DNA from: Undibacterium sp. KW1
GTDB taxonomy: Bacteria; Pseudomonadota; Gammaproteobacteria; Burkholderiales; Burkholderiaceae_D
Length of the DNA stretch: 64,000 bases
Direction of reading: 5' to 3'
NCBI RefSeq assembly: GCF_009937955.1
Contig: NZ_AP018439.1
Span: 4,154,001 to 4,218,000, forward strand
The notes below the pieces were generated by a model, which saw only the letters and a program-made list of their open reading frames with translations, made no database searches and was not told the origin of the DNA. The first letter of the stretch is position 1. Every line of letters begins with the position of its first letter. The translations under genes were made by a program, and so were the position numbers. This document shows, in pieces, positions 38,222 through 46,137 of the stretch.

Positions 38222-39093
38222 GAACCTGTTCGAGATCTTATTGTAAACAAAAGGAATATTGCGTAAACTCGGTTAGATGAGAAAAATCTACCCAAGCGAC
38301 ATAAGTCGAGAACAGTTTGCAAAGATAGAAGATATTCTGCTGAGCGCACGCAAGAAAACCAAGCCGCGCCAAGTGGATTTATATGATGTTTTTTGCGCGG
38401 TATTGTACGTGTTAAAAAGTGGCTGCCAGTGGGACATGATACCGAGCGACTTTCCTCCTAAAAGTACGGTGTACACGTACTTTAAGCAATGGAAAGAGAA
38501 GCCGTTGGGAAGTGAGTTAAGCCTGCTGGAGCAGGCTTTAAAAAAATCAGGTTGGCGCGGCCCGTACCAAACATGGTCGGAACGTACACAGCACCTTTTT
38601 GATTGTTGACGCCCAGAGTGTCAAAAACACGGATACGGCAAAACACAAAGGCTACGATGCAGGGAAGAAAATATCAGGAATCAAGCGCCATATTGCCGTT
38701 GACACAGAGGGGCTACCTCATGCCATTGCCGTGACAACAGCCGACATCACGGATAGAAAGGGAGCACTGGAAGCGTTTGAGCAGCACAAGCATTCCTTGG
38801 GCAAGGTTGCCAGCGTGCTCGTCGATGGTGGTTATACGGGACGCCCTTTTGCTGAGGGTGTCCATCAAATTCTGGGGGCGTCCGTACAAGTTGCCAAGCG
38901 CAATGAACTCCACACCTTTAGTGTCATGCCTCAGCGGTGGGTGGTGGAACGCTCTTTTGCCTGGCTTGAGAAATGCCATCGCCTTTGGAAAAACTGTGAG
39001 CGACAATTAAATACCAGCTTGCAATTCGTTAATTTGGCATTTCTCACTTTGCTCTTGCGGCGCGGGTGATCAAAAAAGATCTCGAACAGGTTC
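38222..39093. mobile_element. IS5-family element (IS1031-like) with TTA duplication
   Basis: An 872-bp element with 18-base perfect terminal inverted repeats (GAACCTGTTCGAGATCTT) flanked by TTA at 38219-38221 and 39094-39096, a target duplication of the TNA type known for this subgroup. The two-frame transposase is on the plus strand. The right end is only ten bases from the start of the next gene, so the insertion has replaced that gene's upstream region. Confidence 0.92.
38277..39069 (+). CDS. IS5-family transposase encoded in two frames
   Basis: Frame 1 (38277-38609) gives the N-terminal DUF4096-like part (YPSDISREQFAKIEDILLS, LKSGCQWDMIPSDFPP). The second frame continues with VGAARTKHGRNVHSTFLIVD and AQSVKNTD, then DGGYTGRPFAEGV and VVERSFAWLEKCHRLWKNCER, supplying the DDE residues. 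The frames meet at A7 (38540-38546); one A fewer would join them. This could be programmed transcriptional slippage or frameshifting, which is common in this group, or decay. The product would be about 263 residues. Confidence 0.8.
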
Positions 39094-39103
39094 TTAGAGA
39101 CGA

Positions 39104-39604
39104 ATGGATCCACAAAAGCAGAAGGAGCAGTTCAACTACGCATACATGTGCGCGCTTGCTGCACATGCGGGTCTAAATCGAGTTGATTCGGTTGTAGATG
39201 ATGACAGCATTGACGTTTCATTTAAAGGAAAGGGATACCATGGGCAGCCTGTGCGTAGTCCGCAGATCGAATTTCAATTGAAATGCACTTCACAAGATCT
39301 GGTTGATGGAGATGTGATCAAGTTCCCTCTTTCGCGGAAAAATTATGACGATCTCCGTGGCTCAGATTTTGCATCCCCGCGCTATCTTGCGGTCCTGTTG
39401 GTGCCAACAGAAATCAAAGCATGGATCGACCATACTGTAGATCATATTGCACTCTTCAATAACTGCTATTGGCTCTCATTGCGGGATGCAGCACCAACTG
39501 AGAATGAGGCACAAATCACTGTTGCCATCCCTTTGGCCCAGCGACTTACAAGCACAGCCTTGCGTGAAATGATGAATCGTGCAAGCCAAGGAGAGTGGTT
39601 ATGA
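39104..39604 (+). CDS. DUF4365-like putative nuclease
   Basis: A 166-residue protein similar to DUF4365 proteins. It has a PD-(D/E)xK-like core: DDDSIDVSFKG supplies the acidic residues and IEFQLKCTS the Q-x-K strand. DUF4365 domains occur in anti-phage and stress loci as putative nucleases. Its ATG lies ten bases after the right end of the IS5-family element, so transcription may now start inside the IS. The stop overlaps the next start (ATGA), a two-gene coupled unit. Confidence 0.7.
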   Translation: MDPQKQKEQFNYAYMCALAAHAGLNRVDSVVDDDSIDVSFKGKGYHGQPVRSPQIEFQLKCTSQDLVDGDVIKFPLSRKNYDDLRGSDFASPRYLAVLLVPTEIKAWIDHTVDHIALFNNCYWLSLRDAAPTENEAQITVAIPLAQRLTSTALREMMNRASQGEWL

Positions 39605-40734
39605 TCGACCGTAACCATCTGAATCGGCGAGACCCCGAGATTACAGTAGAACAACTGCACGCGTACCTGGGGTCAAAGCAGTGGCATGAGGACGGCAAGA
39701 TTCGAAGTGTCGCAACAATCTGGCATCGCTGGGACGATGATGACTCCGAAGTTCTCGTTCCTTGTATATCGGCTAAGGACTACTTGCCTCGTATACGGCA
39801 AGCCTTGCTCTCGCTTGCCGTATACGAGAAACGCAACTTAGCTGATGTTATCAAAGATATCCGGCAAATTCTCTCGAACGTAATCACGGTTCGGATCGTC
39901 CACGATGACACGTCTGATGGCACGATCCCAATCAACGATGGAGTGCTGTTGATTGCGAAGGCAAAGGAATTGCTGTCAGCTGCTGCTCAGTCGGTGTATG
40001 CAAAAAGGAAGCAATTCACGGGGGCCGTACCTAAGGAAGCAAAGGAATATCTTGATACGCTTTTGCTTGGGCAAACTGAAGTCGGAAGCTACATCGTCAA
40101 TATCATCGCACCGGCCCAACAAGTCACAGATGTGAACGCCAGCACTGCGGAGGCTGTACCGCTAGGACAGGTGGTTACGCGAAACCTTGTAACGAGCCTT
40201 GAAGCGCTTGAGTTAGCAAGCGCCGCATACGAAGAGGGTGGAGATCTCAGAACATTTGATGCTGCTGTACGATCAGGCGCAAGCTCAAACATGTGTGATG
40301 CCCTCTTAGGTTTTAGCGGCGAAAAGCACCATCGCGAATTTGAAATCACTGTTACCAGCGCTTCAGTTCCGATGTTCGAAAGTGAACCAAGGAAATTTAC
40401 GTTTGCTAGCCGCCACGTGGAGTTGCTGGAAAAGGTATCTGATTATTACAAAGACGACTATGTACTTACACAATGTAGGCTAATTGGGTACATCACGAAA
40501 CTGAGCCGGCCGAAAGATGAAACATCTGGAACTATCGTCATTGATTCAACATTGGGTGAAATTGAACGAAAGGTTCGTGTCGAATTGGCAGGTGACGATT
40601 ACCATATGGCAGTGCTTGCCCATGACAATTCAAAGCTTGTAAGAGTTGATGGGGATGTGCACATAAAGAGCAAGTCTGCCCAACTACTTAACCCAGTGAA
40701 CTTCGGTGTCATTGAGAACGAGGACTTGTTCTAG
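39601..40734 (+). CDS. Unknown partner of the DUF4365-like protein
   Basis: A 377-residue soluble protein that I do not recognise. The ATG at 39601 overlaps the upstream stop (ATGA), which fixes the start. The N-terminal 90 residues contain a WHRWDDDDSEVLVPC segment and a helical stretch, and the centre is helix-rich. The C-terminal third is beta-rich with DETSGTIVIDSTLGEIERKVRVEL. There is no signal peptide, membrane span or obvious ATPase motif. Coupling to a putative nuclease suggests a regulator, sensor or immunity partner; this is inference from gene order only. Confidence 0.65.
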   Translation: MIDRNHLNRRDPEITVEQLHAYLGSKQWHEDGKIRSVATIWHRWDDDDSEVLVPCISAKDYLPRIRQALLSLAVYEKRNLADVIKDIRQILSNVITVRIVHDDTSDGTIPINDGVLLIAKAKELLSAAAQSVYAKRKQFTGAVPKEAKEYLDTLLLGQTEVGSYIVNIIAPAQQVTDVNASTAEAVPLGQVVTRNLVTSLEALELASAAYEEGGDLRTFDAAVRSGASSNMCDALLGFSGEKHHREFEITVTSASVPMFESEPRKFTFASRHVELLEKVSDYYKDDYVLTQCRLIGYITKLSRPKDETSGTIVIDSTLGEIERKVRVELAGDDYHMAVLAHDNSKLVRVDGDVHIKSKSAQLLNPVNFGVIENEDLF

Positions 40735-40810
40735 GAACAGGCTTTGCCGACCCTTAACCACATGATGGATCGCGGAGAATCGCGATCAATTTGCAACGCG
40801 AGACCACTGA

Positions 40811-41980
40811 ATGACTGGATACGTCTATTTAGAGTATGCACCGCCGAAGACTTGGGAGCACTTTGAAGAGCTATTCGCTGATCTGTTTCAGATTATGTGG
40901 GGCGATCCCAACCTCGTTCGACATGGCAGGGCCGGCCAAGCGCAGAACGGTGTGGATATCGTCGCGCGCCAAGGATCTTTGTATCAGGTTGGACTCCAAT
41001 GCAAGCGACGCACAGGGTGGCCTGTAAAGAAAATAACAACAAAGGAGATCGACGACGAGGTCACAGAAGCGAAGAACTTCAAGCCGAAACTCCAGAAGTT
41101 CTACATTCTGACGACGGCTCCAGACGACGCGGCAATTCAGAAACATGTGCGTGAATTAAACGAAAAACACCGGAAGGAAGGACTATTCGAAATAGTAGTG
41201 TTCGGCTGGTGTGAACTATCGCGTCGGGTCACACTCAACAAGGTCGTAGCCGACAAACACTTCGGGGCAACTGATGGATCTACGCAATCTCCGCTTCTCG
41301 CTTCCTTTTTCGTAAAGGACGGGAAGCTACAACTAACGGAGGAAGCCCTTGACATCGTCGTTAGTGAACTCCTACTCGACTACCAAGATTGGCCTAAAGG
41401 CCACGTCGTAGTCAGGCAACTCGAGAGCGATGAGTTGGCCGAAGAGATTAAACGGGTCGAAGTCGGCTCGCTGACTAATTCCAAGCGAAAAAAGAGAATA
41501 TATCTCAGGACCAAGCTTTTAAAGCTGCGCAAGAAAGAGGTACGTATTGCGACTGCGCTCCGCTTTTTCTTCACGACCCCAAGTGTTCAAGACTGGTTCG
41601 AAGTTTGGCAGGACGAGCAAGCGACGATCATTCGTTGTTTTGTGGAGCAACAACTGAACGAAGGCTTCTCCGGTAAACACAATGAACTAGACCTCTGGCC
41701 GCCGGGCGATATGAATCAGCTTTCGGATGACCGCATCAGAGTCTGGTATCCGCCCGCACTCTATGAAAGTGTCAATGAATTGAACGATGCGCGTCGCAAG
41801 AAGTTCGATCGCTCGATTTCAATGGATTCGATAGGAGAGCTACCGCCATCGCTCAGGTCTCAGATCGTATTGCCAAGGGCTCTCGCCAAAATCGAAGAAC
41901 GCCTTTCCTTGGACGGATCATCAGAACGTATTCCGGACAACTGGCTCTTGCTTTCTGAATGGCGAATTGCGTTTCGTTGA
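40811..41980 (+). CDS. Protein with N-terminal PD-(D/E)xK (Mrr-like) nuclease domain
   Basis: A 389-residue protein. The N-terminal about 150 residues match a restriction-endonuclease-like fold: WEHFEELFADLFQ, then GVDIVARQ (catalytic D) and GLQCKRR (Q-x-K), with later KFYILTTAPDD typical of Mrr-like domains. Residues about 160-389 are an uncharacterised, charged, helical region with two to three Trp-rich strands (PSVQDWFEVWQDE). It follows the coupled DUF4365 pair by 76 bases. It could be the effector of the cluster, with the C-terminal part as trigger; this is inference. Confidence 0.75.
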   Translation: MTGYVYLEYAPPKTWEHFEELFADLFQIMWGDPNLVRHGRAGQAQNGVDIVARQGSLYQVGLQCKRRTGWPVKKITTKEIDDEVTEAKNFKPKLQKFYILTTAPDDAAIQKHVRELNEKHRKEGLFEIVVFGWCELSRRVTLNKVVADKHFGATDGSTQSPLLASFFVKDGKLQLTEEALDIVVSELLLDYQDWPKGHVVVRQLESDELAEEIKRVEVGSLTNSKRKKRIYLRTKLLKLRKKEVRIATALRFFFTTPSVQDWFEVWQDEQATIIRCFVEQQLNEGFSGKHNELDLWPPGDMNQLSDDRIRVWYPPALYESVNELNDARRKKFDRSISMDSIGELPPSLRSQIVLPRALAKIEERLSLDGSSERIPDNWLLLSEWRIAFR

Positions 41981-42315
41981 CCTGCAAAAATCCGCATCGA
42001 TCGGCTACGCGGTGGCTATCGTTGCCTAAATTCTGGGGCAATTAGGAGTTTGCGCAAGGAATTTTATACCCATTAAAATGGCTGCGTTGCGCATGCCACC
42101 AGTGGTGAAGTTCATGCTATTTAAGAAAAACGTCAAAGCTATTTGATGATAAATGCTGCTTGCTTAAATTAAATGCGCATTAATAGGAAAGTCTTGATGG
42201 GATTCGATGCCTAATTGAATGACAACTTTTGATTTCCTCGTGGTACCAAAATAGTCAACATCCGTCTAATTTTTTCAAAATTAAATACCTGGTCAATGCT
42301 AAACAGAATGCCTGG
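41981..42315. other. Non-coding gap with 23-base repeats at its right end
   Basis: Some 335 bases without a gene. At the right, copies of a CCTGGTCAA-like unit start at 42288, 42311 and 42334 (AATGGTC, diverged), exactly 23 bases apart, and run into the 16-base repeat at 42345. The pattern suggests the binding-site array of another IS21-like end whose tip lies within the neighbouring hydrolase gene. Confidence 0.5.
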
Positions 42316-43089
42316 TCAACCGCTAATGGATCTAATGGTCACACTAGTCCGGTACATGCACAAACCACGCAAGGCCGACAAGACTGCAGGCCAGGCATTG
42401 CTTTGTGGATCAATCACAGCAAAATGCCCGGCGTCAGGCAGCAATACCAATTGCGTTTTGGGGAAAGCCTTGCAGTAAGTTTCAGGCACGACCGGTGGCA
42501 CAACTTTATCGAGGCTGCCTTGTAGCACCGTCACTGGCACAGCGGGTGCGGGTAACTGCATGGGGTCGGCGTCCGGGCGTTCAGCCGGATTTTTGCCTAA
42601 AAACTTCAACACCGCACCATCACCCAGTTTCAAATCATGGGCCATGCGCAGGTCGGCGGCGGGTGCCAGCGCAAGTACACCGGCGAGTGCGGGCGTTGCA
42701 CATTTGACGGCGGCCCACAGCACGAGATGGCCACCGGCAGAATGCCCGGCCAATATGATCTTGCCGTTGTGTCGCGCCACCTGGTGTGGCAGCATTTCTA
42801 TCGCGCTGGCGATATCTTCGAGGCTGGCGTCAGGATTACCGGGGATGCGGCGATATTCTGGTGTGACTACGGTCCAGCCTTCAGCGGCCAGTGCGCTGGA
42901 CATCGCCTCGGTGTGCTGCCTGTCGTATTCTGGTTTCCAGAAACCGCCGTGTATCAGCATGAGCAGTGGACGCCGTGCACCGTCACTGCCATAACGTATA
43001 TCGGCTACCTGGTCGGCATGACTGCCATAGATCAGGTTGTGGTCAGGTGGAGTGCCCTTGCGGGTCAGAATGGAGAGGTCTTCTGTCAT
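42316..43089 (-). CDS. Alpha/beta hydrolase (kynurenine formamidase/esterase-like), altered 3' end
   Basis: A 257-residue serine hydrolase: HGGFW oxyanion motif (LMLIHGGFWKPEY), LAGHSAGGH nucleophile (Ser near residue 118), LQGSLDKVVPP acid loop and LPDAGHFAVIDP with catalytic His. The HGG pattern resembles kynurenine formamidase or carboxylesterase relatives. After ...SALRGLC the frame runs into the IS-like repeat and adds MYRTSVTIRSISG, so the native C-terminus was replaced by element sequence. All catalytic residues are intact, so activity may remain. AGGAAC precedes the ATG. Confidence 0.85.
   Translation of the reverse strand: MTEDLSILTRKGTPPDHNLIYGSHADQVADIRYGSDGARRPLLMLIHGGFWKPEYDRQHTEAMSSALAAEGWTVVTPEYRRIPGNPDASLEDIASAIEMLPHQVARHNGKIILAGHSAGGHLVLWAAVKCATPALAGVLALAPAADLRMAHDLKLGDGAVLKFLGKNPAERPDADPMQLPAPAVPVTVLQGSLDKVVPPVVPETYCKAFPKTQLVLLPDAGHFAVIDPQSNAWPAVLSALRGLCMYRTSVTIRSISG
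42345..42360 (+). repeat. 16-base direct repeat, right copy
   Basis: This sequence is identical to 36669-36684. It lies inside the 3' end of the hydrolase gene, where the ordinary alpha/beta-hydrolase tail gives way to an unrelated 13-residue tail. The IS-type tip TGTACCGGAC (minus strand) begins here. Confidence 0.7.
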
Positions 43090-43167
43090 AGTGGTTCCTG
43101 CAATGATTTATGTAGAACGGGAGAAGTACAATGCGCTCATTGTACCTGCCACTGGCTGTCACTCTTT

Positions 43168-43193
43168 GCAGGAGCGGCTTTAGCCACTCCTAC
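43168..43193. repeat. REP-like stem-loop between lnt and the hydrolase
   Basis: GGAGCGGCT (43171-43179) pairs with AGCCACTCC (43182-43190) apart from one mismatch. The sequence is of the common 'GTAGGAGCGGCTTTAGCC' intergenic repeat type known in many proteobacteria. No T-run follows, so it is a repeat or 3'-end stabiliser and not an intrinsic terminator. Confidence 0.55.
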
Positions 43194-43212
43194 AGAGAAT
43201 GCTACAAGCCGT

Positions 43213-44784
43213 CTATTTTCCTGCCCTGCGCCCCAGCACAAACGCCAGCAATATTCCCATTGCAGACAAGCCCAGAGCACCGAGGTTGCCGATGAGAATG
43301 TAAGGCGTCATGCCGGTATAGCCCTGCACGTTTGCGGCCAGCACGGCGCGGGTATTCTCGGGCAATAACTGCTCGACCACACCACCTGGCACGATGACAG
43401 CGGTGGCACCGGTATTGGTGGCGCGCAGCATGGGGCGGCCAGTTTCGAGCACGCGCATTTGGGATATTTGCAAATGCTGGGGGATGGCGAAGGAATTGCC
43501 ATACCAGGCCAGGTTGGATGCATTCAGCAAGATGCTGGCAACCGGCTGGCCTGCGGCGTGCTGGGCCGACAGTTGCGCAGCAATTTCTTCACCAAACAAA
43601 TCTTCATAGCAGATATTTGGCATGACCCACTGGCCTGAGACTTTCATCGCAGGCTGTATCGGGCCAGAGGTGGAGAACTCGCCCATGGGGATGGACATCA
43701 TGTTCACAAACCAGCGGAATCCCGGCGGGATGAATTCGCCAAAAGGTACGAGGTGGTGTTTGTCGTAACGGTAAGGCTGGGCATACTGGCGTGACATGCC
43801 GAGTACGCTGTTTGAATATTTGTCAGCACCATCGTGCACGCCTACGCCGAGGATGACGGTGCTGGCACTGTCCTGGGCAAAGGTATTGAGGATGGGCAGA
43901 TAGTCTGGCGGCAGTTGCGAAGTCAGCATGGGCAATGCTGTCTCGGGCGTGACGATGAGATCAGCCGGGGTTTGCGTGATCATGTCGTGGTACAGCGCCA
44001 GCGAGTCATTCAGATGTTCCTGGCTGAACTTCATGTCTTGCGCAACATTGCCCTGCAACAGGCGCACCTGTATGGGCTGGCCTTGTGGCCTGGTCCAGCT
44101 GATTTGTTGCAGGCCAAAGCCAGCGGCAAATACCAGCACGATCAGGGCAGGCAGCGCCATTTTTTGCTGGCGGCTGCCAGCACTGACCAATAACAGGGCA
44201 AACGCCCCGGCCAGCAGCGCATTGAGCCAGCACAGGCCGAGCACGCCGATGACAGGTGCAAAACCGGCGAGCGGGCTATGAGTGTGGGCATAGCCTGAGA
44301 TAGTCCAGGGGAAACCCGTCAGGAAGCAGATGCGCAGCCACTCGGCGATGGTAAACAAAGCAGGCAAGACCAGCAGGCCAGCGACGGTCGCCGAAATCTT
44401 CCAGCGTTGTTGCAGCCAGCGTGTGCCCCAGGCGGCGGCCGCCAGGTATATGGACAACGCACCAGTCAGGAACATCAACGCCAGCAGAGACAAGACGCCT
44501 GGCAAGCCGCCAAACACCGTCATCGCATATATCAGCCAGCTGGTGCTGGCAGTCAGCCAGCCAAGGCCATAGGCCCAGGCCAGCCAGCCTGCGCGCTTGC
44601 GGCTGATGGCGGCATCGCCTTCACGCAAAACCTGGCTGAACAAGAGTACCAGACTGAGTATCTGTACAGGCCAGAAATGAAAGGGGGCAAACGACAATAC
44701 ATTCAGCCCCCCTGCTACCAGTGCCAGCAGGAAGGATGAACGTACAGAAAGGGAAGACAATAAAGACCGCACAGCCTTAATCAT
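43213..44784 (-). CDS. lnt: Apolipoprotein N-acyltransferase Lnt
   Basis: A 523-residue inner-membrane enzyme that adds the third acyl chain to lipoproteins in the periplasm. The N-terminal half has several membrane spans (LNVLSFAPFHFWP motif). The C-terminal half is a nitrilase-like domain with the triad in VTPETALP (Glu), KHHLVPFGEF (Lys) and NICYEDLFGE (Cys). A final span precedes the C-terminus. It overlaps the corC stop by eight bases, so the pair is coupled. Confidence 0.96.
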   Translation of the reverse strand: MIKAVRSLLSSLSVRSSFLLALVAGGLNVLSFAPFHFWPVQILSLVLLFSQVLREGDAAISRKRAGWLAWAYGLGWLTASTSWLIYAMTVFGGLPGVLSLLALMFLTGALSIYLAAAAWGTRWLQQRWKISATVAGLLVLPALFTIAEWLRICFLTGFPWTISGYAHTHSPLAGFAPVIGVLGLCWLNALLAGAFALLLVSAGSRQQKMALPALIVLVFAAGFGLQQISWTRPQGQPIQVRLLQGNVAQDMKFSQEHLNDSLALYHDMITQTPADLIVTPETALPMLTSQLPPDYLPILNTFAQDSASTVILGVGVHDGADKYSNSVLGMSRQYAQPYRYDKHHLVPFGEFIPPGFRWFVNMMSIPMGEFSTSGPIQPAMKVSGQWVMPNICYEDLFGEEIAAQLSAQHAAGQPVASILLNASNLAWYGNSFAIPQHLQISQMRVLETGRPMLRATNTGATAVIVPGGVVEQLLPENTRAVLAANVQGYTGMTPYILIGNLGALGLSAMGILLAFVLGRRAGK

Positions 44785-45655
44785 CGGACCGCACGGTAGG
44801 TCGCTGTTCTACCATCAGCATCTGCACTTCACGCGCATCGGCGCGCAAGACTTCAAAGTAGAGGTTGCCGATAGAAAATTCGTCGCCCATGTGTGGCAAC
44901 TCGCCCATATAGTCGGCCACGTAAGCGCCTATGGTTTCAGCATGGTCTGAGCCCAGCGTCGTACCCAGCGTGTTATTGAACTGCTCAAGATCGGTCAGGC
45001 CCTTGATGCGCCAGCGCTTGCCATTCCCCTTGCTTTCCAGCGCCAGGATATTGTCTTCTTCTTCCTCGAAATCGTATTCATCTTCGATGTCACCGACGAT
45101 TTGCTCGAGGACGTCTTCAATAGTAATCAAGCCGGAGACACCGCCATATTCATCGACCACCATGGCAATATGATTACGGTTGGCGCGAAAATCGCGCAGC
45201 AGGATATTCAGGCGCTTTGATTCCGGGATATAGATGACCGGGCGCAGCATGTCACGCACATCAAAAGCGTCTGAGGCGTAGTAGCGCAGCAAATCCTTGG
45301 CGAGCAGGATACCAACCACCTTGTCACGGTCACCATCAACGGCAGGAAAGCGGGAATGCGCTGTCTCCAGCACTTCTGGCATCCATTCTTCTATGGGGTT
45401 GGAAATGTCGATGACGTCCATTTGCGCGCGCGGCACCATGATATCGCGTGCGCACAAGTCGGATACCTGGAACACGCCTTCTATCATTGCCAGTGCATCA
45501 GCATCGATGAGGTTGCGTTCTTGCGCGTCGTGCAATACTTCGAGCAGCTCTGCGCGGTTTTCAGGTTCAGGAGAAATCAGGGCGGTCAATCGTTCAAACA
45601 ATGACCTGTGGGGTTTAAGGTCAGATGGTCTGACCTTACTAGAGTGCTCTTGCAT
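44777..45655 (-). CDS. corC: CorC/HlyC-type CBS-domain protein (YbeX)
   Basis: A 292-residue protein with two CBS domains (DLCARDIMVPRAQMDVID about residues 70-130; NHIAMVVDEYGGVSGLITIEDVLEQIVGDIEDEYD about 165-200) and a C-terminal transporter-associated domain. It lacks the membrane-spanning DUF21 part, as YbeX/CorC does. The family is linked to Mg2+/Co2+ handling and translation-associated functions. In most betaproteobacteria it follows ybeY; here it is first in a corC-lnt pair. Confidence 0.93.
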   Translation of the reverse strand: MQEHSSKVRPSDLKPHRSLFERLTALISPEPENRAELLEVLHDAQERNLIDADALAMIEGVFQVSDLCARDIMVPRAQMDVIDISNPIEEWMPEVLETAHSRFPAVDGDRDKVVGILLAKDLLRYYASDAFDVRDMLRPVIYIPESKRLNILLRDFRANRNHIAMVVDEYGGVSGLITIEDVLEQIVGDIEDEYDFEEEEDNILALESKGNGKRWRIKGLTDLEQFNNTLGTTLGSDHAETIGAYVADYMGELPHMGDEFSIGNLYFEVLRADAREVQMLMVEQRPTVRSDD

Positions 45656-46137
45656 AATAGGCGTAACGCCGTTGTTTCAATCCTACAGAATACAACAAAT
45701 GGGAGTGGTTTCCCAAATTTTGATATCGGCAGTTACAAAAACTACAGCAAAACATGCGCAAGCGCAGACCAAAACCCGCGAAAAACACCGTTTGTCATCC
45801 CACTGTCATATTAGCGACCTGACTGTGGATCACGTTTTAGGCACATCAGGCGGCTGACAAACTAGCTGCCGTGGTGCAAAAACATCAATTAACCCAACGA
45901 CAATAAAAGATTAAAAAAACAATTGCCTTTGGTTTTTCGACAACTTATGCTGGTGGCTGACAAAGTACAAGCTTAAGTAAGCACAAGCGCAACCACCATC
46001 CTCACCTGCAAAAAGCCAGGCCATATCGCAAACACCGCACTGGCGCTGGTAATTGCACTGACATTGAAATAACAGCAGTAATAAAAGCGACAGAAGTGCC
46101 AGATGCAGTAACAGCAAATTACCAATGGAGAGTATCC
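45656..46137. promoter_or_regulatory. Divergent leader between corC and the rSAM/flavoprotein operon
   Basis: A gap of 482 bases with no credible gene. It separates the minus-strand corC-lnt pair from the plus-strand four-gene operon and should contain both promoters. GGAGAG precedes the first operon ATG at 46138. AT-rich patches lie at 45870-45960. I found no palindrome that I would call an operator. Confidence 0.4.

Noticed and set aside
43168..43193. Intrinsic terminator after lnt
   Set aside because: The stem is good but no T-run follows on the minus strand; it matches a common REP-like repeat instead.
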